Positions 44,408 to 52,101 of a DNA stretch of 64,000 nt are shown piece after piece. The notes beneath the pieces are model-generated. The model did no database searches. It was given only the letters and a program-made list of their open reading frames with translations, and was not told the origin of the DNA. This DNA comes from Pseudomonas fluorescens (GTDB lineage: Bacteria > Pseudomonadota > Gammaproteobacteria > Pseudomonadales > Pseudomonadaceae): positions 4,146,501 through 4,210,500 of the forward strand of contig NZ_CP012831.1 in assembly GCF_001307275.1 (NCBI RefSeq), read 5' to 3'. Made by a program: the position numbers and the translations under genes. How positions within the stretch are numbered: the first letter of the stretch is position 1; each line of letters opens with the position of its first letter.

Positions 44408-45028
44408 TTAAAGCGGGCTGATGCGCAGGAAAATCCATACCGCAACCGCTATCAGCATCAGGCCGAACGCAGCGTTCTGAAACATCAGCAGTTTGGGGCG
44501 GGACTGGATCAGTTTCTGCACGGTCGAACCCATCGACACCCAGATGACATGGGAGAAGAAGTTCAGCGAAATCAGCGCCGCACTGAGGATCAACACGACA
44601 GTGCTGCTGGTCTCGCCGGAAGGCATGAATGTGGAAAACATCACCAGCAACATCACGATCCCTTGCACGTTGCCCAGTTGTATAACAATGCCGTCCCGAA
44701 ATTGCAGGTGCATGGCCTTGTCGGTGGGCGCTTTCAGTGGACGACGCAGCATGCGCACACCCAGCCACAAGATGTAGAAACTGCCCACCACTTGCAGCGC
44801 CCATACCAGTGTCGGATTGTTCATCAGCGTGTGATAAAGGCCTAAGCCGACCAGCACGGCGATCAGGAAGTAAGTAATGTCGAGCCCAACGATAAACCGC
44901 ACCGAACGACGCACACCGCTTTGCGCACCCGACGTCGCCACCATCAAGTTGCCGGGGCCCGCACTCAGGGTCAGCGGAACCATGGTCGATAGCCAAAGCA
45001 ACCAATTGATGCTGAAAATTTCTTGCAT
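44408..45028 (-). CDS. LysE-family amino acid exporter
   Basis: 206 residues from the ATG at 45028, which has an AGGAAG site; an upstream ATG gives six more residues. Six hydrophobic segments and the conserved TPGPG-like stretch (LSAGPGNLMVATSGAQSGVRR, about 23-43) identify LysE/RhtB-type exporters of amino acids. First gene of a pair with the quinone oxidoreductase. It may remove the product of the neighbouring mutase/desaturase genes. Confidence 0.83.
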   Translation of the reverse strand: MQEIFSINWLLWLSTMVPLTLSAGPGNLMVATSGAQSGVRRSVRFIVGLDITYFLIAVLVGLGLYHTLMNNPTLVWALQVVGSFYILWLGVRMLRRPLKAPTDKAMHLQFRDGIVIQLGNVQGIVMLLVMFSTFMPSGETSSTVVLILSAALISLNFFSHVIWVSMGSTVQKLIQSRPKLLMFQNAAFGLMLIAVAVWIFLRISPL

Positions 45029-45218
45029 GTTGTCTTCCTTAATCACAACGCGGACTTAACTCCGGCAAGTCTAATTCGCAGTTGCTTCTAAGGTTATAGC
45101 GAAGAGCGCAAGGCGGTTTCCCATAAATGGGGGAAGCGTGGTGAGGGGGAGGGCGGTCGCCGTTGCCTTTAGGTGAGCCGACGTTTTGGGAAGGCCAAGC
45201 TGCTCGGGCCTGATACCT

Positions 45219-45260
45219 GGGGCGAGGGAGTTTGCTCCCGTTGGGTGCGAAGCAGCCCCC
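45219..45260. repeat. Single degenerate REP element, family A
   Basis: GGGCGAGGGAGTTTGCTCCC with a diverged inner palindrome, at the left edge of the accessory island. Confidence 0.65.
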
Positions 45261-45293
45261 GTTCCGCAGTTCCAGGGTCAGAGCAATCGGTAT

Positions 45294-45381
45294 TATGATG
45301 CCGGTTTTGCGGTAGGTACTGCCGATAATCGGAATTATATTGCTGGTAAGGGGGCTTTGAGCGAGACTAACCGGCATCATA
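45294..45381. promoter_or_regulatory. Long inverted repeat and palindrome before hipA
   Basis: TATGATGCCGGTT (45294-45306) is repeated inverted at 45369-45381. Between them lies the perfect palindrome CCGATAATCGG (45322-45332). Probable operators of the HipB-like antitoxin. Confidence 0.55.
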
Positions 45382-45399
45382 GTTCCGGTTGAGGTGAAA

Positions 45400-46716
45400 A
45401 TGTCAGGACATCTCACTATCCAGACTTACGTTGAAGGCCAATGGCGCAATGCTGTGGTCCTCACTGTGTCGAACGTCCAGAAGATTGAGGAGTCGCGATG
45501 CAGCGTATCTTATGATCAAGATTACTTACTCTATTTCATCCGTAAGCTGGATACCGCGTTTGAATCTGCCATCAGCGTGAACCTTCCGCTGAGCTGGAAC
45601 GCTGTCGACAGCAAAGGCTATCCCCCATTTGTCTACGACATCATACCGGCCGGTGCCGCTCGGAAATCGTTGCAGAAGCGATTCGGTGGGGAGAAGCCTG
45701 ACGGTATGGACATGAGCTTTTTCCTCCTGAGTCGCTGCACGCCCTCACCCATTGGACACTTGCGGGTGAAGGAGTCTTTTGAACATATCGACCAAACTCG
45801 CAAGGAGGCCTTTGCGCGCAAGGACGTTGTAGACAGGACCAATGATTTTCTTGAGTACGCCTATGAGTCTGGCGCTGCGCTAGGCGGTGCTACGGGTGCT
45901 CAGGGGGAAGCTCCGAAGCTGATTATGGTTGAGGATGAGGACGGCGCGCTTTATGCCGATGCGATGCTTTCTGATGAGCTTGCGCGCCGCCATTGGTTGG
46001 TGAAATTTGCTCGCAACAAAGTGACTGAGCGCGACAAGAACATCCTGCGGGCCGAGTACCACTACTACAAAGCGATCTCCCAGCTCGGTTTGAATACGAT
46101 ATCTACAAATGAACTGGTGCTTGAGGAGGCCGAAAAGCCAAGCCTGTGGATGCCGCGCTTTGATCGGCGAGTCGCCAACGGCATGGTGGAAAGAGTTCCG
46201 GTCGAGTCGATTTATTCAGTATGTGAGAACACCGAGCCTGGTTCGAGAATGAATCATGAGGATGTGCTCAGTCGCCTGATCCATCTGTGGCGTACGAATG
46301 GGCAGGAAGGTGAGCTTGAGGAGCTGATATTTGAATACCTTCGCCGTGACCTGCTGAATCGTATCCTGGGGAATTCGGACAACCATGGGCGCAACACGGC
46401 CATCTTCAGATATCGGGACAAATTCGAACTGGCGCCAATCTATGACCTTGCACCGATGGTGCTCGATCCGGAAGGTGTCACTCGGGTAACCAAATGGAAG
46501 GCCGAGCATATGGGAAGTCCAGACTGGAAAATAATCAGCAGTGACTTCCAAGACTTGGTCAGCCCTGACGTGCTTTTCGAGCGTCTGCTTGGAGCCGCCG
46601 AGACATTCAGAGCTTTACCGGATCTGCTGGTTGATCTTCCAGAGGAAGTGAGGCGCGCTCAGTCTATTCCGCTGAACAATTTGGATAAGCGCCTGGCTGA
46701 ATGGGGGCTGCGATGA
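45400..46716 (+). CDS. HipA-family kinase toxin
   Basis: 438 residues from the ATG at 45400, which has a GAGG site. It carries the HipA glycine-rich loop (GAALGGATGAQGEAPK, about 158-173), the catalytic GNSDNHGRN (324-332) and the metal-binding YDLAPM (348-353). HipA kinases phosphorylate tRNA synthetases and cause growth arrest. The gene comes before its antitoxin, which overlaps by ATGA, the reverse of the E. coli hipBA order. Inverted repeats upstream are probably operators. Confidence 0.85.
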   Translation: MSGHLTIQTYVEGQWRNAVVLTVSNVQKIEESRCSVSYDQDYLLYFIRKLDTAFESAISVNLPLSWNAVDSKGYPPFVYDIIPAGAARKSLQKRFGGEKPDGMDMSFFLLSRCTPSPIGHLRVKESFEHIDQTRKEAFARKDVVDRTNDFLEYAYESGAALGGATGAQGEAPKLIMVEDEDGALYADAMLSDELARRHWLVKFARNKVTERDKNILRAEYHYYKAISQLGLNTISTNELVLEEAEKPSLWMPRFDRRVANGMVERVPVESIYSVCENTEPGSRMNHEDVLSRLIHLWRTNGQEGELEELIFEYLRRDLLNRILGNSDNHGRNTAIFRYRDKFELAPIYDLAPMVLDPEGVTRVTKWKAEHMGSPDWKIISSDFQDLVSPDVLFERLLGAAETFRALPDLLVDLPEEVRRAQSIPLNNLDKRLAEWGLR

Positions 46717-47117
46717 AAGAGAACACCAACGAACGGCGCAGGGAGCTCATTGACGACATCGTCATGCAGCATGTGACGGGGATCGAAACCCTGGGAACCG
46801 CTATCCGCCGGCTACGGCTTGAGGTGACCGGCCTGGATCAGGAAACCTTTGCTGTCATGTGCAACATGTCGACCAAGGCCCTGTACCAAATCGAGAAGGA
46901 CAAGGGTAATCCAACCTTTAGCACCATCGAAGCCATCTTGAGGAAATTCGGGCTGCGCCTGGGGCTGACGAAGTCTGCCACGACCCTTTACACGCCGCCG
47001 CCCAGGCAGCAAAAAACGACTCCCCAAATGCCCGTTCGCGGTGCCAATCCTAAGCGCAAAACCGCAGCACAGCTCGGTACGAAGGCCAAGGATGGCGACA
47101 AGGGCGCGGCCGAGTAG
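46713..47117 (+). CDS. XRE-type antitoxin, HipB-like
   Basis: 134 residues; the ATG overlaps the hipA stop. An HTH is seen at about 30-75 (LGTAIRRLRLEVTGLDQETFAVMCNMSTKALYQIEK). The C-terminal 45 residues are basic and Pro/Lys/Ala-rich, longer than in E. coli HipB. It should bind HipA and repress the operon from the inverted repeats before hipA. Confidence 0.82.
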   Translation: MKENTNERRRELIDDIVMQHVTGIETLGTAIRRLRLEVTGLDQETFAVMCNMSTKALYQIEKDKGNPTFSTIEAILRKFGLRLGLTKSATTLYTPPPRQQKTTPQMPVRGANPKRKTAAQLGTKAKDGDKGAAE

Positions 47118-47208
47118 GTGGAGAAATCTTCAGAACAGAGACTAGGAGCGCCACATTGAACCTATCGAACGCTCAAGCTTGGGTCAGTTGATTCCGTGGA
47201 GACGGTGT

Positions 47209-47454
47209 ATGAGTGAACAGGTGCAAGTAACCCTGCAAGAAGCAAAGTCCCAGCTCTTACAACTGGGTGCACGTGCATGGCAGGGCGACAAGGTGGTGAT
47301 CACCAAGGCCGGCAAGCCTTATCTGGATCTGCTGCCTCATGTTGCTACACCGCAGGCGCGCAAGCCTGGTCGGTTGAAGGGGAGGATTCGGATGCCGTCG
47401 GATTTTGATCTCACCCCGGAGGACATCATTGAGGGCTTTGAGGGGCGGCTCTGA
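47209..47454 (+). CDS. Orphan Phd/YefM-type antitoxin
   Basis: 81 residues from the ATG at 47209 (MSEQVQV), with a GGAG site. The Phd N-terminal fold is clear (VTLQEAKSQLLQLGARAWQGDKVVITKAGKPYLDLLP). Normally a PIN or Doc/RelE toxin follows; here the downstream DNA holds only an antitoxin remnant on the other strand. The toxin seems to have been lost. Confidence 0.8.
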   Translation: MSEQVQVTLQEAKSQLLQLGARAWQGDKVVITKAGKPYLDLLPHVATPQARKPGRLKGRIRMPSDFDLTPEDIIEGFEGRL

Positions 47455-47476
47455 GTACCGACGAATCTTCTTGATC

Positions 47477-47572
47477 TGAGATTTCAGCAGGCACCTCAGC
47501 CATGCAGGCCTCGCCAAATTCCTGCATAGTGGCTTTGTCGATAGCGCCGATTTTCAGCAGTGCTTCGGCCGA
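47477..47572 (-). pseudogene. Remnant of an XRE/HigA-type antitoxin gene
   Basis: The minus-strand segment reading SAEALLKIGAIDKATMQEFG ... CMAEVPAEIS resembles the N-terminal part of HigA-type regulators. The sequence is not continued into an HTH; the frame runs into unrelated residues and stops. No partner toxin is present. Confidence 0.4.
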
Positions 47573-47706
47573 GCAGTGAATCGACTCGACAGAAACTGGG
47601 CGTTTCCTGAACCACTGTTCCACACCGCCAAAGCCGTGGAAACCTGCCCGCGATTTTCAAAACAACGCAGCAACCACGCCCTACACCAACCTATGACCTG
47701 ACACCC

Positions 47707-47748
47707 GTGGCGAGGGAGCTTGCTCCCGCTGGGCTGCGCAGCAGCCCC
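47707..47748. repeat. Single REP element, family A
   Basis: GTGGCGAGGGAGCTTGCTCC plus the CTGCGCAGCAG inner palindrome, downstream of the BRO-type gene. Confidence 0.85.
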
Positions 47749-47809
47749 AATTCCATATGACCAACAAAAAACCGCCGCCCGAACACGGACGACGGCTTCT
47801 GATTGAATC

Positions 47810-48319
47810 TCAAAACCCTCGCAAAACTCTCGACGCTTTCCGCCACCAGGGTTCATGCTGGCTAAACGGATCATCCACCAACACCGCCGGCATATCCCGC
47901 AAGCGAATCCATGGTTCATCCTGCCAGTGCAGCATGCAGAGCGACATCTTCGGCCAATCCAACACGCTCAACGTAGGCCGCTCCACCTTATGTGAGCAGC
48001 GCTCATCCCGCAGCGCAGGCACTACCTGATGCGTGATCCACTCGCGCAGCAACCGATACTCAGGGCAGTAGTGATAAACCAGCAACGCATAAACACCTGA
48101 CTCGCTCAGCATCAGACGTTCCTCGGTCAACCCATGGACATGCACGAGCATCATCCGGCGCTGGTCAGGGTCAAGCTTGCGGGTCATGCGCTCATCGAGG
48201 TGCTTACTCATCAAGCGCCCCAAGTCGGATGCGCTGAACCAAGCCTGGTTTTCGACCAAGAGGGCATGCAGATGAATGTTGTGGCGAATAAATTGAGTAG
48301 GAATCAGCGGGTCAGACAT
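47810..48319 (-). CDS. BRO-N domain antirepressor-like protein
   Basis: 169 residues with the BRO-N (Bro/Ant) fold (RHNIHLHALLVENQAWFSASDLGRLM ... LMLSESGVYALLVYHYCPEYRLLREWITHQVVPALR). It corresponds to the N-terminal DNA-binding half of phage antirepressors. A strong AAGGAGG site precedes the ATG; that site lies inside the overlapping icd-like ORF, so translation is coupled. A c4-type antisense RNA is encoded upstream. Probably a relic of a prophage immunity region. Confidence 0.8.
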   Translation of the reverse strand: MSDPLIPTQFIRHNIHLHALLVENQAWFSASDLGRLMSKHLDERMTRKLDPDQRRMMLVHVHGLTEERLMLSESGVYALLVYHYCPEYRLLREWITHQVVPALRDERCSHKVERPTLSVLDWPKMSLCMLHWQDEPWIRLRDMPAVLVDDPFSQHEPWWRKASRVLRGF

Positions 48320-48405
48320 GACCGACCTCCTTGCAGGAAGGCGCGCGGTCCGGTGTAACGCTGTAGCTGATCATCCTTCAGGATGAAGGGAGAATTCTTA
48401 GGCAT
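48304..48405 (-). CDS. icd-like leader ORF coupled to the antirepressor
   Basis: 33 residues from the ATG at 48405, with AGAGG eight bases upstream; an ATG at 48411 is too close to that site. It overlaps the start of the BRO gene by 16 bases. It sits where icd sits in the P1/P7/P22-type c4-icd-ant immunity operons, where the antisense RNA blocks the icd ribosome site and thereby the antirepressor. The target pairing is described in the c4 entry. Confidence 0.6.
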   Translation of the reverse strand: MPKNSPFILKDDQLQRYTGPRAFLQGGRSCLTR

Positions 48406-48413
48406 ATCCATTA

Positions 48414-48440
48414 CCTCTGTGTGGTGTCAGCTTTCTTAGG
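48414..48440 (-). promoter_or_regulatory. c4 target site a2b2 over the icd-like ribosome site
   Basis: Minus-strand CCTAAGAAAG ... CACACAGAGG is complementary to the c4 RNA loop and contains the AGAGG ribosome site. Confidence 0.7.
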
Positions 48441-48444
48441 GCTG

Positions 48445-48525
48445 GGTGCCGGGAGCTAAGAAACCCCACACAGAGGGCCGGACTTATTCCCCTTTCGGGT
48501 CTTTTATTCGTCCACTCCCGGCATA
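48445..48525 (-). ncRNA. c4-type antisense RNA
   Basis: An outer stem GCCGGGAG/CTCCCGGC (48448-48455 with 48515-48522), an inner GGAC/GTCC stem with a CCC-GAAA-GGG hairpin, and a single-stranded part (48456-48476) give the c4 shape. The single-stranded part (CCTCTGTGTGG then GGTTTCTTAG) pairs with two copies of its target: one across the icd-like ribosome site (48414-48440) and one upstream (48595-48619). These are the b2/a2 and a1/b1 sites of the c4 system. Rfam holds c4 and c4-a1b1 families that include pseudomonads. Confidence 0.75.
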
Positions 48526-48594
48526 ACAGAGATTTTTGATGCGCACGGGGAAGCCGTAGGCACAAAAAAGCCGCTACTGTCGGGTGCGGTTGGT

Positions 48595-48619
48595 CCGCTG
48601 TGTGAGGTGTTTCTTAGGC
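48595..48619 (-). promoter_or_regulatory. c4 target site a1b1 upstream of c4
   Basis: Minus-strand CCTAAGAAACACC ... CACACAGCGG is a diverged copy of the a2b2 site, as in the c4-a1b1 arrangement. Confidence 0.6.
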
Positions 48620-48629
48620 ACCGCATAGA

Positions 48630-48658
48630 AGCCTAAAAGCTCTGCGGTCGCTGGTCAA
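48630..48658 (-). promoter_or_regulatory. Candidate sigma70 promoter of the c4 operon
   Basis: TTGACC, 17 bases, TAGGCT on the minus strand just upstream of a1b1. The -35 is good, the -10 weak. Confidence 0.4.
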
Positions 48659-48721
48659 GCAGTACTCGAAAAACTTTAGAGTAGGCGTTCCGTACTTTAT
48701 TTGTTGAACAATATTACTGTT

Positions 48722-49477
48722 TTAGTGGGACCTGCTCGCGGTGTTTACCTTGGTGAGTTTTGCGAGGTATAGAAGTTCTTCTATTATTGCGCGATATTCG
48801 AGTTTTAAGTTTCTTATGTCGTCGCGACGGCAGTTGTATCTTATTCTATGAGCGGAAAGGTTGCCCAGTTCTCTGAAGGTGTCGATTTCTTTTTTTGCTT
48901 CCGGCGATAGTTTTATTTCAGACTTTGATTTTATTTTGTTTATTAGAGTCTTCAAATTTTGAAAGTTACCTTCCTCATCCTTTATTTGCTCTGGGATGTT
49001 TTCAGCTTCAAAGCAGTGGATGATAAGTATTTCAAGTAATCGTCTCATCATCAACGAGCAGGCGTCGAACAGATTGTTTTCGTATGCGGAATTTATTTGT
49101 TGTGCGATTTTTATCAGGTATTGACGTTTTGATTCATGTAAAAGAATTTCGGGTAATAGAGAGTCGTCAGAGTTAATCTCTTCTGAATCGGAAAGGTCTG
49201 GGAATTTAGATTTCAAGAGGCTATATTTTTTTTGCGATAGCCTGAATAGATTCGCTCTTGAACCTTTAATGAAGTCACTTGAGCGCAGTAATTTTTCTTT
49301 TAATCGGCTTGCATTTGGTTTTGCAAATCCAAGTCCGATAAGAATGGCGCTCATGTCGGCAATTGTAAACTCAGGTTGCTCTTTGTTCTCTATGAAGTAG
49401 AACGCCAAATAACAGATTTTCTCCAGTTCAGTTACTTCGGTTAGTTTGGCGAGATTTGAGAATACGTCAACCTTCAA
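48722..49477 (-). CDS. AT-rich unknown protein with DUF4145/HEPN-like C-terminus
   Basis: 251 residues, strongly Lys/Glu/Ile/Leu-rich and AT-rich in codons, unlike the flanking genes. Residues about 115-230 (ACSLMMRRLLEILIIHCFEAENI ... FRELGNLSAHRIRYN) resemble DUF4145, a HEPN-related fold with the GNxxAHR motif. The N-terminal part looks like a winged-helix-like domain. It lies 16 bp downstream of the next gene in one operon. HEPN-type proteins are often RNases in defence or toxin systems; that is an inference. Confidence 0.6.
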   Translation of the reverse strand: MKVDVFSNLAKLTEVTELEKICYLAFYFIENKEQPEFTIADMSAILIGLGFAKPNASRLKEKLLRSSDFIKGSRANLFRLSQKKYSLLKSKFPDLSDSEEINSDDSLLPEILLHESKRQYLIKIAQQINSAYENNLFDACSLMMRRLLEILIIHCFEAENIPEQIKDEEGNFQNLKTLINKIKSKSEIKLSPEAKKEIDTFRELGNLSAHRIRYNCRRDDIRNLKLEYRAIIEELLYLAKLTKVNTASRSH

Positions 49478-49493
49478 GTTATGTATTCCTATA

Positions 49494-50054
49494 CTAGTTG
49501 CTGATCTTTTCTAGTATTTCTTCTGCCCTCTCAACTCCCGGTAACGTCAGCTTGCAAGTCTTGGAAGATGAGTTTTTCTTTCCGTCGACCAGTATAAGCT
49601 CTTTTGCACCTTGAATTTGGCTGGAGAAATTTGAAGAGTCTAGGCAGCCTTGCTCTTGGCACAAAGCTCTAATTTCTTGAATTGGAACCTCGTTTACACC
49701 AACGGATTTTTTACCCCAAAGGTATACAAGTGCGGTGGTAATGGTTTTTTGAGCATTATTCGAGCCGGGCATTTTTTTAATGATGCGTACGCTCTGATCT
49801 TCAATGTGTAATACACGTTGAAAGGTTTTTTTCTCGAAAGTTAGCTGAGCTTCGTTTGCACTTAATTCAAGAGTGTGAACCGGTGGGGGCGGCGCGCTGT
49901 GTAACTCAGTGCGCGGTTTCATGTGTAGTGTTGCCAGAATTATTTCTTTGAAGTTTTCGATTTGTTGGGATACAAAACTTTCAGAGCCGGAGATTTCAAA
50001 TGTCCCATCGTTTAGAGACAGTTGAATCTTTGCATTAGTATTTTCCATGTCCAT
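49494..50054 (-). CDS. AT-rich unknown protein, partner of the DUF4145-like gene
   Basis: 186 residues; first gene of the pair. The first 60 residues (IQLSLNDGTFEISGSESFVSQQIENF) look like a compact beta domain, followed by a Pro-rich linker (about 64-72) and a C-terminal winged-helix-like part. No family I can name. The base composition matches the downstream gene, not nrdB next to it, so both were probably acquired together. Confidence 0.6.
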   Translation of the reverse strand: MDMENTNAKIQLSLNDGTFEISGSESFVSQQIENFKEIILATLHMKPRTELHSAPPPPVHTLELSANEAQLTFEKKTFQRVLHIEDQSVRIIKKMPGSNNAQKTITTALVYLWGKKSVGVNEVPIQEIRALCQEQGCLDSSNFSSQIQGAKELILVDGKKNSSSKTCKLTLPGVERAEEILEKISN

Positions 50055-50118
50055 CCCCTAAAAAGCCCCGCATGGAGCGGGGCTGATTTTATTTTGCTTT
50101 AGTGAGATCGTTGAACAA

Positions 50119-51366
50119 TCAATCCCAGCTAAGCGCCCCACCCGTCTGATACTCAATCACTCGCGTCTCAAAGAAGTTCTTCTCCTTCTTCAAGTCCATG
50201 ATCTCGCTCATCCAAGGGAACGGGTTAGTCGTGCCTGGATACTCTTCCTTCAGACCAATCTGCGACAGGCGACGGTTGGCGATGAACTTGAGGTAGTCCT
50301 CCATCATCGCCGCGTTCATGCCCAGCACGCCGCGAGGCATGGTGTCGCGGGCGTATTCGATCTCCAGCTGCGTACCCTGCAGGATCATCTGGGTCGCTTC
50401 TTCCTTCATCTCGGCATCCCACAGGTGCGGGTTTTCGATCTTGATCTGGTTGATCACGTCGATGCCGAAGTTCAGGTGCATGGATTCGTCGCGCAGGATG
50501 TATTGGAACTGCTCGGCGACGCCGGTCATTTTGTTGCGGCGGCCCATGGAGAGGATCTGGGTGAAGCCGCAGTAGAAGAAGATGCCTTCCAGGACGCAGT
50601 AGTAGGCGATCAGGTTGCGCAGCAGCTCTTTGTCGGTGTCCGGGGTGCCGGTTTCGAACTTCGGATCGGAGATCGAACGGGTGTACTTCAGGCCCCAGGC
50701 GGCTTTTTTCGCGACCGATGGGATCTCGTGGTACATGTTGAAGATCTCGCCTTCATCCATGGCCAGCGATTCGATGCAGTACTGGTAGGCGTGGGTGTGG
50801 ATCGCCTCTTCGAACGCCTGGCGCAGGATGTACTGGCGGCATTCCGGGTTGGTGATCAGGCGGTACACGGCCAGGACCAGGTTGTTGGCGACCAGGGAGT
50901 CGGCGGTGGAGAAGAAGCCCAGGTTGCGCATCACGATGCGGCGCTCGTCGTCGGTCAGGCCTTCCGGGTTTTTCCAGAGGGCGATGTCGGCGGTCATGTT
51001 GACTTCTTGCGGCATCCAGTGGTTTGCGCAGCCATCTAGGTACTTCTGCCAGGCCCAGTCGTATTTGAAGGGGACGAGCTGGTTGAGGTCGGCGCGGCAG
51101 TTGATCATGCGCTTTTCATCGACGGCGACACGGGCGGAGGCACCTTCGAGTTCGGCGAGGCCTTCGGCGACGTCGAGTTTGTCGAGGGCGGCCTTGGCGC
51201 GAATGATCGCGGCCGAGTCGCTGGCCGTCACGGCCCGGGCTTCGAGGGCGGCGGCACCGCCGGCGCTGTCGAGGCGGTCCATGTTGGCTTCAGAAGCGTG
51301 GCCGGCGTTGGCGCCTTTTACAGCGACTTCGCCGTCTTCTTTGTCGAATTCGTCCCAGCTCAGCAT
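50119..51366 (-). CDS. nrdB: Class Ia ribonucleotide reductase beta subunit
   Basis: 415 residues from the ATG at 51366 (MLSWDEF). The R2 diiron ligands are in EEAIHTHAY, VLEGIFFY and RDESMHLNFG, and the tail ends ..GGALSWD, which docks into NrdA. An N-terminal extension of about 90 residues, usual in Pseudomonas, precedes the core. It makes the tyrosyl radical for deoxyribonucleotide synthesis. nrdA is not adjacent in this window. An NrdR box lies 400 bp upstream. Confidence 0.93.
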   Translation of the reverse strand: MLSWDEFDKEDGEVAVKGANAGHASEANMDRLDSAGGAAALEARAVTASDSAAIIRAKAALDKLDVAEGLAELEGASARVAVDEKRMINCRADLNQLVPFKYDWAWQKYLDGCANHWMPQEVNMTADIALWKNPEGLTDDERRIVMRNLGFFSTADSLVANNLVLAVYRLITNPECRQYILRQAFEEAIHTHAYQYCIESLAMDEGEIFNMYHEIPSVAKKAAWGLKYTRSISDPKFETGTPDTDKELLRNLIAYYCVLEGIFFYCGFTQILSMGRRNKMTGVAEQFQYILRDESMHLNFGIDVINQIKIENPHLWDAEMKEEATQMILQGTQLEIEYARDTMPRGVLGMNAAMMEDYLKFIANRRLSQIGLKEEYPGTTNPFPWMSEIMDLKKEKNFFETRVIEYQTGGALSWD

Positions 51367-51855
51367 GACGTGTCGTCTCCTGCGTGAGGGCCAGATGCCC
51401 GATGAAGGCCTACTGGCCGCGGTGGATCTTGAAAAATCGTTTGTTGCAGCAGCTGACGCAGGCAATAAACAGAAAAATGTACGGGTCGTTCCGAAGCGGC
51501 GCAGAACGCCGGGAGGCATTTGGCGCTGGCGTGGGCTTCAGGCAGCCTTGATCCCCTGTAAGGGAATATTGCAGGCCCGTTTGAGGCGGCATTATAAGGA
51601 CTTTTTTGCCTACGTGCTGCGGCGAAATGGCTCACAGAAGGCGTCGCGAAGGGTATATCCGCGTGGGAGCGAGTATTTACAAGGCTTTGGCCGCCGAAGA
51701 TTTTTTTTGCCTGGGTCGAACGGCGGTTGGTTTTGATCAAAAAACGAGCGTTTTTTGCGGTTTTGCACTACATGTTGTGTTTTCGGAGGGTTTTCAGCGG
51801 TTCCAGACACAACCAGGCCCGATCGAGACCGGGCCATGGAAAATGCCAGTAATGA
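51367..51855. other. Long upstream region of nrdB
   Basis: About 490 bp without a gene I support. It holds an NrdR box (51765-51780) and a TATAAT-like -10 on the minus strand (51591-51596). Confidence 0.5.
51765..51780. promoter_or_regulatory. NrdR box
   Basis: GCACTACATGTTGTGT matches the NrdR consensus ACACWATATATWGTGT in the symmetric positions. Usually two boxes are spaced about 31 bp; only one was found. Confidence 0.6.
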
Positions 51856-52071
51856 TCAATCGGTACGGGCCGAACCGGTGCGGTCGTTGCCATCGGTTGC
51901 GACAGTGGTCGGGTCGGTGTGGTCGTGACCGTCGGTGGCGACCGTGGCAGCATCCGTGGGGTTGTAGCGGTCGATGGCGGCGGCTGAACCGGTGCGATCG
52001 AAACCGTCGGCGGCGAAGCTATTGGCGGCCAGTACGGACAGGGCCAAGGCGAAGAACAGTTTGCTTTTCAT
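51856..52071 (-). CDS. Small secreted Asp/Thr/Ala repeat protein
   Basis: 71 residues from the ATG at 52071, with a signal peptide (1-20, ending NSFA). The mature part is made of short repeats such as DRTGSA (twice) and TVATDG (twice). It resembles the small repeat proteins often labelled phage infection protein in Pseudomonas, a name without known function. Next to the DUF2790 gene, 30 bp downstream. Confidence 0.6.
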   Translation of the reverse strand: MKSKLFFALALSVLAANSFAADGFDRTGSAAAIDRYNPTDAATVATDGHDHTDPTTVATDGNDRTGSARTD

Positions 52072-52101
52072 GGTGGTTGCTCCTGGTTCGTTCAAAGTCG
52101 A

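Noticed and set aside
51661..51684. REP-like fragment GTGGGAGCGAG
   Set aside because: Only the first 11 bases fit; no inner palindrome.
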